Positions 38,208-48,501 of a stretch of DNA of 64,000 bases are shown one piece after another. The stretch's first letter is position 1. Each line of letters begins with the position of its first letter. The translations under genes were made by a program, and so were the position numbers. The DNA lies in contig NZ_CP032279.1 in the NCBI RefSeq assembly GCF_001696615.3, positions 2,418,001-2,482,000 on the forward strand, in the 5' to 3' direction. This DNA is from Acinetobacter sp. WCHAc010034. Lineage in GTDB: Bacteria > Pseudomonadota > Gammaproteobacteria > Pseudomonadales > Moraxellaceae. The notes under the pieces were generated by a model, which was given only the letters and a program-made list of their open reading frames with translations, searched no databases and was not told the DNA's origin.

Positions 38208-40406
38208 ATGAAACTTCAAACGATAGCTTGCGCCGTTGCACTGGCAACCGGCGGCTTATTTTTTACCCATGTTGTAAATGAAGCGGCTGCTGCGGAAAAC
38301 GCCGCTGCTGTTTCAAATGCGATTCAGCCCACACAGGCGCAAGCGTTGGTTTCCCGTCAGTTGGCAACTTTGGTGGACCGTCAGCATTATTTGAATCAGC
38401 GCCTGGATGCCAATACCTCAAACCGCATTCTGGACTTTTATTTAGACAGCCTGGACCCGGAGCATGCGCTGTTTCTGGCCACTGAAGTGGCGGATTATAA
38501 AAAGCGTTTCGGCTCCAGCTTCGGCGCGAACTTAAAGGCCGGAAATTTGTCCGGCCCCTATGAAATTCATGCGCAGTACCGCGCGCGCCTGAAGCAGTTC
38601 TACAGCCACATGCTGGCAGAGCTGAAAAAGCCGCAGAATTTAAGCCAGCCGGACGCTTTTATTGAAACTGACCGCGAAAAAGCGCCGTTCTTTAAAACCG
38701 AGGCGGAGCAGCGCGCGCACTGGAACAAGATGCTGGTGTCGCAGCTGATCAATTTAACCATCAGCAAAGAAGAAGAGCTGGCCAAGCAGAAAGCCCTGAA
38801 AGCCAATCCGGAGCTGGCGAACGGGCAGGATTTGACCGGCCCTGAAGACTTGACGCCGGTTCAGACCCTGACCAAGCGCTATACCCGCCAGCTGGAGCGC
38901 ATCAGCCGCCTGAAAAGCGATGACGTGCTGGACAAAACCCTGAATGCGATGATGCTGACTTACGATCCGCACAGCAATTATTTCCCGCCTGTAGACGCGA
39001 TGGAGCTGAACCGCCAGACCACGCTGCAGCTGGAAGGGATTGGCGTATCGATCCGCCCTGAACGCGGCAATGAAGACTACACCAAAATTGAGACCATTGT
39101 TGAAGGCGGCCCCGCCAGCAAATCCGGCCAGGTCAAATCCGGCGACCGGATTATTGGCGTAGCGCAGGACGGCGACAAAATGGTCGATGTAATTGGCTGG
39201 CCAAGCAATGAAATTGTTGGCCTGATCCGCGGCAAGCGCGGCACCAAAGTGACGCTGCGCCTTTTGGGCGCGGGCGCTGCCATGAGCCAGGCGCGCAATG
39301 TCGCGATTGTGCGCGACGTGATTCAGGAAGAGGACGCCGGCGTGCGTTCCCGCACAGTGGAAATTGAGCGCGGCGGCAAAAATCATAAATTCGGCGTGAT
39401 TGAAATTCCGTCCTTCTACCTGAACTACCGCGCGCGCCGCGCCGGAACCGATTACCGCTCAGTGTCTGAAGACACCAACAAGGCGCTGAAAGCGCTGTCG
39501 GCGCAGAAGGTTGAAGGCATTATTGTTGACCTGCGCAACAACCCGGGCGGCTCGCTGGAAGAAGTGGCGCGCATGCTGGGCCAGGTCATCAAGTCCGGCC
39601 CTGTGGTGCAGATCCGCGACGGCAACGGCAATGTCAGCGTCTTTGAGGACGATGACGGCGGCGCGCAAACCTATGCAGGGCCAATGGCGGTGCTGATTAA
39701 TCTGGCATCGGCATCTGCCAGCGAAATTTACTCCGCAGCCATTCAGGATTATGAGCGCGGCATTGTGATCGGCAGCACCACCACAGGCAAGGGCACAGCG
39801 CAGGTGCAGCTGGACTCTCTGGCCTATGGCCAGGCGACGCTGACGCAGCGCAAATTCTACCGCGTGACCGGCGGCAGCACCCAGAACAAAGGCGTGGTGC
39901 CGGACATTAAGCTGGTGGACATTTACAATGAGGAATTCGGCGAGCGCAAGGCAAAAAATGCCCTGAAATGGGACACCATTCCGACCGCGCCGTTTAAGCG
40001 TGAAGGCTCCATTCAGAACTATGTGCCGGATCTGGTGCAATCCTCGCAGCAGCGCGTCAGCGTTGACCCGCAGTTTAAATATCTGGAGCAGCGCACCGCT
40101 TTGCTGAAAAAGGCCGATGAGCAGAAGCAGCTGGTGCTGGACCTGCAGCAGCGCAAGGCGGAATTGCTGGATATGGAGCAGAAAACCCTAGATTCGGAAA
40201 ATGCGCGCCGCCAGACCATGGGCCTGAAGCCGTATGCCAACTGGGAAAGCTATCAGGCTTCACTGGACGCGCTGGTTGAGTCGCGCGCCAAAATGAAGGC
40301 CAATCAGCGCCCGGCGCTGCCTGAAGATGAAGCTTTTGTTGCGGAAGCTGCCGGCGTGCTGCTGGATTATGCTGCGCTGCAGGGCAAGGTGAAGGCCGCG
40401 TCTTAA
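38208..40406 (+). CDS. prc: Carboxy-terminal processing protease Prc (Tsp)
   Basis: A 732-residue periplasmic protease that degrades proteins with nonpolar C-termini and trims cell-envelope proteins. It has a signal peptide (residues 1 to about 30), an N-terminal helical Tsp domain, a PDZ domain (GIGVSIRPERGNEDYTKIE ... VKSGDRIIGVAQ), the S41 peptidase domain (VDLRNNPGGSLEE, Ser in ASASASEIYSAA, Lys in STTTGKGTAQ) and a C-terminal DUF3340-type helical region. The start at 38208 is where the signal peptide begins. A strong terminator follows. Confidence 0.94.
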   Translation: MKLQTIACAVALATGGLFFTHVVNEAAAAENAAAVSNAIQPTQAQALVSRQLATLVDRQHYLNQRLDANTSNRILDFYLDSLDPEHALFLATEVADYKKRFGSSFGANLKAGNLSGPYEIHAQYRARLKQFYSHMLAELKKPQNLSQPDAFIETDREKAPFFKTEAEQRAHWNKMLVSQLINLTISKEEELAKQKALKANPELANGQDLTGPEDLTPVQTLTKRYTRQLERISRLKSDDVLDKTLNAMMLTYDPHSNYFPPVDAMELNRQTTLQLEGIGVSIRPERGNEDYTKIETIVEGGPASKSGQVKSGDRIIGVAQDGDKMVDVIGWPSNEIVGLIRGKRGTKVTLRLLGAGAAMSQARNVAIVRDVIQEEDAGVRSRTVEIERGGKNHKFGVIEIPSFYLNYRARRAGTDYRSVSEDTNKALKALSAQKVEGIIVDLRNNPGGSLEEVARMLGQVIKSGPVVQIRDGNGNVSVFEDDDGGAQTYAGPMAVLINLASASASEIYSAAIQDYERGIVIGSTTTGKGTAQVQLDSLAYGQATLTQRKFYRVTGGSTQNKGVVPDIKLVDIYNEEFGERKAKNALKWDTIPTAPFKREGSIQNYVPDLVQSSQQRVSVDPQFKYLEQRTALLKKADEQKQLVLDLQQRKAELLDMEQKTLDSENARRQTMGLKPYANWESYQASLDALVESRAKMKANQRPALPEDEAFVAEAAGVLLDYAALQGKVKAAS

Positions 40407-40430
40407 GCCTGTCCGGCGCCATCCATAAAA

Positions 40431-40463
40431 AAACCAGTGAGCTCCGGCTGACTGGTTTTTTTT
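40431..40463 (+). terminator. Terminator of prc
   Basis: The stem AAACCAGT / ACTGGTTT with an inner AGC / GCT pair is followed by a T run. Confidence 0.85.
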
Positions 40464-40738
40464 ATCTCTGCAGCGCCAGCATGATGCAGATAAGCATTTG
40501 AAGCGATGGCAGTTTTCAGCAGTTTTGCGGCTGGGTTCAGGTTTTTTCCCGCAAAACCGCCGAGCTGCGGCAAAACCGGGAATAAATGCTTGACCAAAGG
40601 GAAAGAGTATTAGATTCTAAGTTGATGATTTATTTTGCCGGAAAATCCGCTTTTGCCTTTTTAAGGCTGCAAACTTGAAAATACCGGCCATCTCAATACG
40701 GATAAAATAACAGCAATAGCTTATGCGGAACTCTTTTT

Positions 40739-42820
40739 ATGACTCAGATGCCATATGACTACAGTCTTGTATCCGGTTCAGTCATTGCCGCATTGCTTGC
40801 ATGCTATTTCGCTGTTTCCCTTGAGCAGCTTTTATTCCGCGGCGCGCGGCCGAAATATGAAAAGCTGATCCTGATTTTAAGCGGCGCCCTGTTAGGCGCA
40901 GCCATCTGGAGCATGCATTTTATAGAGGTGCTGGCCAGCCAGATGCCGGGCGAGAAATCCTTTGATTACGGCCTGGTCTTTGCCTCCTACCTGATCGCTT
41001 TCGCAGCTTCGGCCACGGCCGTCTGGCTGACCACACGCTTTACCCTGCCTTTGCCCCGGCTGATTCTCGGCGCTGTGCTGATGGGGGCCGGGATTGCCGG
41101 CATGCATTATGCCGGCATGCTGGGAATGCAGGTTGAGGGCTATGCGCTGCGCTATGATCCGCTGATCGCCGCCTGTTCGGTGCTGATCGCCATCGCGGGT
41201 TCAGGGCTGACCTTCCTGCTGGCCTTCCGCACCAAGCAGGTGCGCAAATACCGCGCGGCCGTCAAGTTCGCTGTTGCGCTGATTCTGACGCTGACCATTG
41301 TCGCCATGCACTATACCGGCATGGCCGGCATCAGCTTTGTTCCTATGGATACGGCGCATCTGCAGCTGAAGCTGGAGTCCGGCAGCGACCTGAGGCTGCT
41401 AACCGTGCTGTTTGTCACCGGGCTGGTGCTGGCGGTTGCATTTTGCGTGGCCCTGCTGGAGCGGCGCCTGGAAGAGCGCAGCCGGCAGCTGTCCAAGGCC
41501 AACAGGGAACTGGCGAATCAGGCCGTGCAGGACAATTTAACCAAGCTGCCGAACCGGCTGTTTCTGGCGGAATACGCGCACTTTCTGTTTACCGGCCGCG
41601 GCAGCGGGCAGGATCCGGCAGCCTTCATTTATATTGATTTGGACCGCTTCAAGGCGGTGAATGATGTCTTTGGCCATCATATCGGCGATCAGCTGCTGAT
41701 TCAGCTGGCAAACCGCCTGCACCGGCTGCTGGATGACCAGTCCAAGCTGCTGCGGATTGGCGGCGATGAATTCCTGATGGTGCTGGAAAGCGCCAGCGCG
41801 GAACAGGCGGCTTCGGCTGCCGAAAAAATCCTGGCCTTGATACAGGACAGCTTTCAGATTGCAGGCAAGGAGATCAATGTCTCAGCGAGCATCGGCATTG
41901 CCATGTATCCTGAGCATGGCAATAACCTGCAGGATCTGCTGATTAATGCGGATGCGGCCATGCTGACCTCCAAATATCAGGGGCGCAATACCTATTCGGT
42001 GTTCTGCTATACCGCCGACCAGCAAGAGGCGAAGAGCCAAACCAAGCTGATCAATGACCTGTATAAAGCGGTGGAAGATCAGCAGTTTGTGCTGGTTTAT
42101 CAGCCCAAATTCAAGGCCGAAGGCCTTCAGGCCTGCGGCGTGGAGGCGCTGATCCGCTGGAGGCATCCGGTTCTGGGCCTGCTGATGCCGAGTATGTTTA
42201 TCCGCGGCGCGGAAAAAACCGGGCTGATTATCCGCATGGGCTACTGGGCGCTGGAGGAAGCCTGCAGGCAGATTAAGCTGTGGGAAAAAACCCATCCGCA
42301 GTTCCTGCCGGTTTCCGTCAATCTCTCGGCGATACAGTTTGAGCATAAGCACCTGTTTTCGACCCTGGAAGAGCTGCTGAAAAAGCATCAGGCCGACCCC
42401 AGCCATTTGATGATCGAAATTACCGAATCCACCGCCATGCACCATATTGAAAACAGCATCCGCACCCTGCAGCGCCTGCGCCAGATGGGCATTAAACTGG
42501 CGATTGATGATTTCGGCACCGGGCATTCCAGCTTCCTGTATTTGAAAAACCTGCCTGTCGATGAGCTAAAAATTGACAAGGAATTCATTCATGACCTGAC
42601 GCCTCAGTCCAAAGAAGAAATGATTCTGGAAAGCATTGTGCAGCTGGCGATCAAGCTCGGACTGATGGTGACTGCGGAAGGCATTGAAACGCCGCTGCAG
42701 GCCGAGATCCTGACCCGCCTCGGCTGCCAGCAGCTGCAGGGCTACCTGCTGGGGCTGCCCGTGGATGCCCGGCGGCTGGAAAAGGCCGCATCCGGCTACG
42801 CGGTTCAGGCATTCAACTGA
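40739..42820 (+). CDS. MHYT-GGDEF-EAL cyclic-di-GMP signalling protein
   Basis: A 693-residue inner-membrane protein. The N-terminal about 240 residues form an MHYT sensor with seven helices and the repeated SMHF, GMHY and AMHY motifs, thought to bind a metal and sense a diatomic gas. A GGDEF domain follows (LTKLPNR ... IYIDLDRFKAVND ... LRIGGDEF), with the active-site motif intact. The inhibitory I-site is absent: the position before the motif reads DDQS instead of RxxD. The C-terminal EAL domain is also intact (GVEALIRW, NLS, EITES, DDFGTG, KIDKEF, AEGIE). Both synthesis and hydrolysis of c-di-GMP are therefore possible. Confidence 0.92.
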   Translation: MTQMPYDYSLVSGSVIAALLACYFAVSLEQLLFRGARPKYEKLILILSGALLGAAIWSMHFIEVLASQMPGEKSFDYGLVFASYLIAFAASATAVWLTTRFTLPLPRLILGAVLMGAGIAGMHYAGMLGMQVEGYALRYDPLIAACSVLIAIAGSGLTFLLAFRTKQVRKYRAAVKFAVALILTLTIVAMHYTGMAGISFVPMDTAHLQLKLESGSDLRLLTVLFVTGLVLAVAFCVALLERRLEERSRQLSKANRELANQAVQDNLTKLPNRLFLAEYAHFLFTGRGSGQDPAAFIYIDLDRFKAVNDVFGHHIGDQLLIQLANRLHRLLDDQSKLLRIGGDEFLMVLESASAEQAASAAEKILALIQDSFQIAGKEINVSASIGIAMYPEHGNNLQDLLINADAAMLTSKYQGRNTYSVFCYTADQQEAKSQTKLINDLYKAVEDQQFVLVYQPKFKAEGLQACGVEALIRWRHPVLGLLMPSMFIRGAEKTGLIIRMGYWALEEACRQIKLWEKTHPQFLPVSVNLSAIQFEHKHLFSTLEELLKKHQADPSHLMIEITESTAMHHIENSIRTLQRLRQMGIKLAIDDFGTGHSSFLYLKNLPVDELKIDKEFIHDLTPQSKEEMILESIVQLAIKLGLMVTAEGIETPLQAEILTRLGCQQLQGYLLGLPVDARRLEKAASGYAVQAFN

Positions 42821-42984
42821 CAGGCAGCGCATCTGAAAGCGCGGGGCATACCTGCGCCATCCTGATCTTTCAGGCTGCGATTTCAGTCGGAAAATCTGCG
42901 CAGAATTCTGCTACAATACCGCCAATTTTTTATATTGATCAGATTTGATCTTTTGCACTGCGGGTCTGCAGTAGGTGTCTTTCC

Positions 42985-44577
42985 ATGAGTTTTAAGCAAG
43001 AATTGGCGGCGCAGGTCGCTCAGCGGCGTACATTCGCGATCATTTCCCACCCCGATGCCGGTAAAACCACCATGACGGAAAAGCTGCTGCTGTGGGGGCA
43101 GGCCATTCAGATCGCAGGGATGGTGAAAAGCCGCAAGTCAGACCGCGCTGCGACTTCTGACTGGATGGAAATGGAAAAAGAGCGCGGCATCTCGATCACC
43201 ACTTCCGTGATGCAGTTTCCGTTCAAGGACAAAATGATCAACCTGCTGGATACCCCGGGGCATGAAGATTTCTCGGAAGATACCTACCGCACCTTGACGG
43301 CGGTGGACTCAGCCCTGATGGTGATTGACGGCGCCAAAGGCGTCGAAGACCGCACCGTGAAGCTGATGGAAGTCTGCCGCATGCGCGACACGCCGATCAT
43401 TTCATTTGTCAACAAAATGGACCGTGAAATCCGCGAGCCTTTAGAGCTGCTGGATGAAATTGAAAACGTGCTGAAAATCAAATGCGTGCCGATTACCTGG
43501 CCGCTGGGCGCCGGGCGCGATTTTGCCGGCGTATTCAATCTGATTGAAGAAAAATTTTACGTTTATAAAGCCGGTTTTGGCTCAACCATCACCGAAATGG
43601 AAGTGCGCGACGGCTACGACTATCCGGATTTGCGTGAAAAAGTCGGCGAGCTGGCCTGGGCAGCTTTTGAAGAGTCGCTTGAGCTGGTGCAGCTGGCCAA
43701 TGAGCCTCTGGACCGCGCGGAGTTTTTGGCCGGGCGCCAGACGCCGGTGCTGTTCGGCACCGCCTTGGGCAACTTCGGAGTTGACCATGTGCTGGATGCA
43801 TTCAGCAATTATGCGCCGCCGCCGAAAGCGCATCCGACTGAAGTGCGCAAAGTTGAAGCGACCGAAGAGGGCTTCACCGGCTTTGTATTTAAGATTCAGG
43901 CCAATATGGACCCGAAGCACCGCGACCGCATCGCGTTCATGCGCATCTGTTCAGGCAAATATGAAAAAGGCCTGAAAATGAAGCATGTGCGCCTGAATAA
44001 GGACGTGCGCATCAGCGATGCCTTAACCTTCCTGGCCGGCGACCGCCAGCATCTGGAAGAAGCATGGCCGGGCGATATTATCGGCCTGCATAATCACGGC
44101 ACCATTCAGATTGGCGATACTTTCACTTCAGGCGAAAGCCTGCAGTTTACCGGCATTCCGCATTTTGCGCCGGAAATGTTCCGCCGCGTGCGCCTGAAGG
44201 ATCCGCTGAAATCCAAGCAGCTGCAGAAAGGCCTGAAAGAGCTGTCTGAAGAGGGCGCGACGCAGGTCTTCATGCCGCAGAACAGCAATGACCTGATTGT
44301 CGGCGCGGTCGGCGTGCTGCAGTTTGAAGTGGTGGCCTACCGCCTGAAAGAAGAATACAAAGTTGACTGCATTTACGAGCCGGTCAGCATCAACACCGTG
44401 CGCTGGGTTTCCTGCAGTGACGAAAAGAAATTCAACGAGTTCAAGAAAAAAGCCCATGACCAGCTGTCTGTGGACGGCGGAGGCCATCTGACTTATCTGG
44501 CGCCGAGCCGGGTAAACCTGCAGCTGATGCAGGAGCGCTATCCGGATATTCAATTCCGCAATACCCGCGAGCACTGA
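42985..44577 (+). CDS. prfC: Peptide chain release factor 3
   Basis: A 530-residue translational GTPase that removes RF1/RF2 from the ribosome after peptide release. G-domain motifs: G1 [12 protein letters not shown], the G2 region [10 protein letters not shown]3 [14 protein letters not shown] and G4 NKMDRE. Domains II and III follow, with the typical [21 protein letters not shown] and [11 protein letters not shown] near the C-terminus. The start is at 42985. It ends before a strong terminator. Confidence 0.96.
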   Translation: MSFKQELAAQVAQRRTFAIISHPDAGKTTMTEKLLLWGQAIQIAGMVKSRKSDRAATSDWMEMEKERGISITTSVMQFPFKDKMINLLDTPGHEDFSEDTYRTLTAVDSALMVIDGAKGVEDRTVKLMEVCRMRDTPIISFVNKMDREIREPLELLDEIENVLKIKCVPITWPLGAGRDFAGVFNLIEEKFYVYKAGFGSTITEMEVRDGYDYPDLREKVGELAWAAFEESLELVQLANEPLDRAEFLAGRQTPVLFGTALGNFGVDHVLDAFSNYAPPPKAHPTEVRKVEATEEGFTGFVFKIQANMDPKHRDRIAFMRICSGKYEKGLKMKHVRLNKDVRISDALTFLAGDRQHLEEAWPGDIIGLHNHGTIQIGDTFTSGESLQFTGIPHFAPEMFRRVRLKDPLKSKQLQKGLKELSEEGATQVFMPQNSNDLIVGAVGVLQFEVVAYRLKEEYKVDCIYEPVSINTVRWVSCSDEKKFNEFKKKAHDQLSVDGGGHLTYLAPSRVNLQLMQERYPDIQFRNTREH

Positions 44578-44600
44578 GCCGGCGGCGCAGCAGAAAAATA

Positions 44601-44630
44601 AAACAGCTTCAGATGAAGCTGTTTTATTTT
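44601..44630 (+). terminator. Terminator of prfC
   Basis: The perfect 11-bp stem AAACAGCTTCA / TGAAGCTGTTT is followed by TATTTT. Confidence 0.88.
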
Positions 44631-44673
44631 GTGGTAAATTTATGGCAATTTAAGCCAGTGCATTAACAACATT

Positions 44674-45495
44674 ATGACCTTGATCAAGGGCGCAGCTGCG
44701 CTTTCACTGGCCGGCATGGCGCTGCTGAGCGCCTGTGACAATTCTAAAAAACCGCAGCCGCCGGAAGCCGAACAGAAACCTTCAATTTTTGCATCTGAAA
44801 AAGCCGATGTGCTGCCTTATCTGAATATTCAGGAGCAGCCGGCCAAAATTGCTGTGCCGTTCTGCGAAAATAAAAACTGCATCGATCTGGAGATTCAAAC
44901 CGTGCATACCGCAGATGCATGGCTGAATGCGTGGATTGAGCGCAATCAGGCGCTGGTGGTGCAGGATCAGATCGGGCAGAAGCAGCAGATGAGCCTGCAG
45001 CAGGCCATTGACGCCTATGTGAAAAAATCCGATGCCTGGCAGGATGAGCTTCAAGCCAACCGGCCGTATGCCCTGACGATGTATACCCGCGTTCCCTATC
45101 AGCGCAATCAGTATGTGCTGCTGCAGCTTGGGGTGGATGCTGCGCAGGAAAACCGCAAAGTCAAAGACCGCCATTACTTTTTTGTCGCCGACCGGCGCGC
45201 GCAGAAAAATGTCATGCTGCTGGAGATTATTGATGCTGGGCAGCAGCTGAACATGGATGCCATCGTGCAGCAGGCCTATGCCAAATGGCTGAAAGCGCAG
45301 GATGAAGCGGTGCGCGCGGCGGCGCCGAAAAAGCTCTACTGGGGGCAGGCGGACTGGTTTTTTGATCAGGAGGGCATCGGCCTGCATTACCGCACGCATG
45401 AAATCGCCAAAGACGGCAGGCAGCTGGACATCTATTTAACCAAGGCGCAAACACAGCAGGTCTTGAAAGCTGCCGTATATCAGCATATGTTCTAA
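44674..45495 (+). CDS. Predicted lipoprotein, RsiV/DUF3298-like, copy 1
   Basis: A 273-residue protein with a lipobox LSAC (Cys21). It shares an architecture with the next gene: a short Pro/Glu/Lys-rich linker, a CENKNCIDLEI-type segment with a Cys pair, and a C-terminal DWFFDQEGIGLHYRTHEIA segment that matches the late strand pattern of DUF3298 / RsiV-like domains. The function is unknown; RsiV-type domains can bind extracellular ligands such as lysozyme in Firmicutes, but this cannot be carried over. It lies 69 bp before its paralogue. Confidence 0.75.
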   Translation: MTLIKGAAALSLAGMALLSACDNSKKPQPPEAEQKPSIFASEKADVLPYLNIQEQPAKIAVPFCENKNCIDLEIQTVHTADAWLNAWIERNQALVVQDQIGQKQQMSLQQAIDAYVKKSDAWQDELQANRPYALTMYTRVPYQRNQYVLLQLGVDAAQENRKVKDRHYFFVADRRAQKNVMLLEIIDAGQQLNMDAIVQQAYAKWLKAQDEAVRAAAPKKLYWGQADWFFDQEGIGLHYRTHEIAKDGRQLDIYLTKAQTQQVLKAAVYQHMF

Positions 45496-45564
45496 GCCTA
45501 GGGCATTGAATATGGATGGCTTATGCTGCAAGCAGCAGGCCGGATCTGAGAAACAGGTAAATTA

Positions 45565-46518
45565 ATGTTAAAGCAGAAGAAGATTGGGATGATCGGCGCG
45601 CTGGCTGCGGCCATTGCATTGAGCGCCTGCCAGCCGCAGAAAGCGGAACCGCAGCCTGAAGCGAAGCCGGCGAAAACTGAGGCGCCGGATCAGCGCCTGA
45701 AACTGGCGGGCGATACGGAAAAGCTCAGCCTGAAGATGCCGGACTGCGACGGCAACAGCTGCCCGGAAATTTCCATTGAGCGCTTAAGCAGCAATCAAAG
45801 CTTTATTGACGCCTATATTGATCAGGAAATTTTAAAGCAGCTGAGCCTGATTTTATCCGTCGAGCCGGAACAGGAGCAGGCGCAAACCGCAGCCAGCGAA
45901 GCCGCCGCCGCTTCTGAAGCCAAGTCTAAGCTGGCAGCGGTGGAAACGCCCAAGCTGAAGCTGGAAAAGCAGGCCGAACCGTATATGCAGGCCTTTATCA
46001 GGCTGGACAAAGAGCTGAAAGCCTTAAGTTCGGCGCAGCAGATCAGCCTGATGATTAAGCCGAAAATACTGAATGCTGACCTGCCGCTGGCGACCGTGGT
46101 CCTGAACAGCAGCAATTATCTGGGCGGCGCGCACGGCGCTTCCGCGCAGCAGTATTTCAATTTTGACCTGCAGCATAAAAAGCTGATGCAGCTGGAAGAT
46201 ATTATTGCGCCTCAGCAGAAGGCCGCGCTGGAGCGCAAAGCGCATGAGGCCTTTAAAGCCTGGGTAATGGAGGCCAAACTGGCGGACAGCGTGGAAGAAT
46301 ATGAGCAGGCCTGGAAATTCAAGCTGTCGGAGAACTATTATCTGGGCAAGGACGGACTGATTCTGCAGTATGCCGAATATGAGATTGGGCCTTATGTGGT
46401 GGGGCTGCCGCGCCTAACCATTGCCTATGATCAGCTGCAGGGCATCTTAAAGCCGCAGTATTTCCCCGCCGGCGCTGAAGCGCCAGCTTCTGAAGCCAAA
46501 GCCAAAGCGGCGTCCTGA
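45565..46518 (+). CDS. Predicted lipoprotein, RsiV/DUF3298-like, copy 2
   Basis: A 317-residue lipoprotein (lipobox LSAC, Cys22) related to the preceding gene by layout and by the CDGNSCPEISIERL segment. It contains an Ala/Glu-rich low-complexity insert at about residues 107-128 (QTAASEAAAASEAKS). The DUF3298-like C-terminus reads GLILQYAEYEIGPYVVGLPRLTIAYDQLQGIL. It ends with another Ala/Lys-rich tail. Its TGA overlaps the ATG of the TatD-family gene (TGATG), so translation is coupled. Confidence 0.77.
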   Translation: MLKQKKIGMIGALAAAIALSACQPQKAEPQPEAKPAKTEAPDQRLKLAGDTEKLSLKMPDCDGNSCPEISIERLSSNQSFIDAYIDQEILKQLSLILSVEPEQEQAQTAASEAAAASEAKSKLAAVETPKLKLEKQAEPYMQAFIRLDKELKALSSAQQISLMIKPKILNADLPLATVVLNSSNYLGGAHGASAQQYFNFDLQHKKLMQLEDIIAPQQKAALERKAHEAFKAWVMEAKLADSVEEYEQAWKFKLSENYYLGKDGLILQYAEYEIGPYVVGLPRLTIAYDQLQGILKPQYFPAGAEAPASEAKAKAAS

Positions 46519-47345
46519 TGCTTAAAGCGCCCGCCTTGCTGGACACCCATACGCATTTTGACGTGCCGGATTTTGATCCGGACCGCGAAGCGCTGGCGCA
46601 TGCTGCCCGGCAGGCCGGGGTCGAAGGGCTGGTGCTGATCGGCTTTGTGCAGGAGCGCTTTGCGGACTTAATCCGCACCCATCATTTTTTAAACAGCCTG
46701 GACCATGCGCCGAAGAGTTATCTGGCGCCCGGCCTGCATCCGTTTTATATTGAACAGCATCAGGACAGCCACCTGCAGGATTTGGAACAGATTCTGCAGT
46801 CTGAAGCATGCGCGGCCATCGGCGAAATCGGCCTGGACACTTTCCTGCCGCAGCATAAGCAGCCGCAAGCCCTGGCCAGGCAGCGGCGGTTTTTCGCGGC
46901 TCAGCTGGAGCTGGCCAGCCGGCATCAGAAGCCGGTGCTGCTGCATATCCGCAAGGCGCATGCCGAGGCGCTGCAGATGCTGAAAGCGCAGCGCTTTGCG
47001 CTGGGCGGGATTGCGCATGCCTTCAGCGGCGGGGTGGAGGAAGCCAAGGCTTTTGTCAAACTGGGCTTTAAAATCGGCGTGACCGGGCAAATTACCAATC
47101 CCAACGCCAAAAAGCTGCATGCGGCGGTGCAGGCGCTGGGCGCGGCGCATCTGGTGCTGGAAACCGACTGCCCGGACATGACGCCCTTATGCTGCCAGCG
47201 CGGCGCTGAGCAGCGCACGCGCAATACGCCGGCAAATTTGCCCTATGTGCTGCAGGGCCTGGCGCACAGCCTGCAAATGGATGAAAGGCTGCTGGCGCGC
47301 CAGCTGTGGCAAAATTCGCTGGATGCGCTGCGCTTGACGGCCTAA
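46518..47345 (+). CDS. TatD-family metal-dependent hydrolase
   Basis: A 275-residue TIM-barrel hydrolase with the TatD metal-site motifs in order: DTHTHFD, GLHPFY, the Glu in IGEIGLD, the His in VLLHIRKAH, IAHAFSGG and the Asp in LETDCPDM. Family members such as TatD and YcfH/YjjV are metal-dependent nucleases or deacylases; the substrate here is not defined. It is translationally coupled to the lipoprotein before it by a one-base overlap, which is an odd pairing of a cytosolic enzyme with an envelope lipoprotein. Confidence 0.88.
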   Translation: MLKAPALLDTHTHFDVPDFDPDREALAHAARQAGVEGLVLIGFVQERFADLIRTHHFLNSLDHAPKSYLAPGLHPFYIEQHQDSHLQDLEQILQSEACAAIGEIGLDTFLPQHKQPQALARQRRFFAAQLELASRHQKPVLLHIRKAHAEALQMLKAQRFALGGIAHAFSGGVEEAKAFVKLGFKIGVTGQITNPNAKKLHAAVQALGAAHLVLETDCPDMTPLCCQRGAEQRTRNTPANLPYVLQGLAHSLQMDERLLARQLWQNSLDALRLTA

Positions 47346-47446
47346 ATTCCGCATTTTCGATTTGCCCTAAAAAAGGCGCATTATGCAATTTCTAAAATGC
47401 TTCAGACTTGGCATTATGCTGTTAAATTTTATCGAGTGAGATTCTC

Positions 47447-48253
47447 ATGGCACAAGGACTATTGGCGGGTAAGCGCTTTTTAATTGCGGGCATTGCAAGT
47501 AAGTTATCCATTGCATTCGGTATTGCTCAGGCGCTGCACCGCGAAGGCGCTGAGCTGGCATTTACTTATCCTAATGAAAAATTAAAAAAACGTGTCGATG
47601 ATTTTGCTGCGCAGTTCGGCTCAACTCTGGTTTTCCCATGCGATGTCGCTGTAGATGCGGAAATTGACACTGCATTTGCTGAACTGGCAAAACACTGGGA
47701 CGGCTTGGACGGCGTAGTGCATTCTATCGGCTTTGCGCCGGCGCATACGCTGGATGGCGACTTCACTGAAATTACCGATCGCGAAGGCTTTAAGGTTGCG
47801 CATGACATCAGCGCTTACAGCTTTATCGCGATGGCCCGCGCCGCCAAGCCGCTGCTGGCTGCGCGCCAAGGCTGCCTGCTGACCCTGACTTATCAGGGTT
47901 CTGAGCGCGTCATGCCGAACTACAACGTTATGGGCATGGCGAAAGCTTCTCTGGAAGCCGGCGTGCGCTATTTAGCTTCAAGCCTTGGCGCCGAAGGCAT
48001 CCGCGTCAATGCAATCTCTGCCGGCCCAATCCGCACTTTGGCCGCTTCAGGCATTAAATCTTTCCGCAAGATGCTCGACCTGAATGAAAAAGTTGCGCCG
48101 TTGAAGCGCAATGTCACCATTGAAGATGTCGGCAATGCCGCGCTGTTCCTGTGCTCGCCTTGGGCCAACGGCATTACCGGTGAAATCATGTATGTGGATG
48201 CCGGCTTCAACACCGTAGGCATGAGCGCAGACCTGATGCTGGACACTGAATAA
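47447..48253 (+). CDS. fabI: Enoyl-ACP reductase FabI (NADH)
   Basis: A 268-residue short-chain dehydrogenase-like enzyme that performs the last reduction in each cycle of fatty-acid elongation. It shows [16 protein letters not shown] (cofactor loop of the FabI type), HSIGFAP, and the catalytic Tyr-x6-Lys in YNVMGMAK, then [11 protein letters not shown]. The Gly of HSIGFAP, a position where triclosan-resistance changes occur, is unchanged. It is followed by a hairpin that resembles the left end of the window's repeat family. Confidence 0.96.
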   Translation: MAQGLLAGKRFLIAGIASKLSIAFGIAQALHREGAELAFTYPNEKLKKRVDDFAAQFGSTLVFPCDVAVDAEIDTAFAELAKHWDGLDGVVHSIGFAPAHTLDGDFTEITDREGFKVAHDISAYSFIAMARAAKPLLAARQGCLLTLTYQGSERVMPNYNVMGMAKASLEAGVRYLASSLGAEGIRVNAISAGPIRTLAASGIKSFRKMLDLNEKVAPLKRNVTIEDVGNAALFLCSPWANGITGEIMYVDAGFNTVGMSADLMLDTE

Positions 48254-48274
48254 TCCAGCCCGGCATTGTATCCG

Positions 48275-48313
48275 AATGCCAGTCAGCCAAGCGGCTGGCT
48301 GGCATTTTTTTGG
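48275..48313 (+). terminator. Terminator of fabI, similar to a repeat-element left end
   Basis: The stem AATGCCAGTCAGCC / GGCTGGCTGGCATT (one G-T pair) with a 4-nt loop is followed by T7. The left arm continues as AATGCCAGTCAGCCAAG, 15 of 17 identical to the left end of elements B and C. No right end was found nearby. Confidence 0.85.
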
Positions 48314-48501
48314 AGCATTGCGCAGCTTGATGCGCGCAGCCGGCAAGCGCTGCCGATGCCTGCATCAGCCACATCTCCGCTGAAACTGCGCCGCCGCATT
48401 TTCCTGAGTGCCCGAAGCGCCAATATTTTTCTTTCCGCGTAAATCTTCTATAATTCAAGCCGCTTTAATTTTTGCATCTGCAGTTTTATCTCCTGAGTTT
48501 T

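Noticed and set aside
38754..39386. Minus-strand frame of 210 codons inside prc
   Set aside because: It is a shadow of the Prc PDZ and protease region with no start signal.
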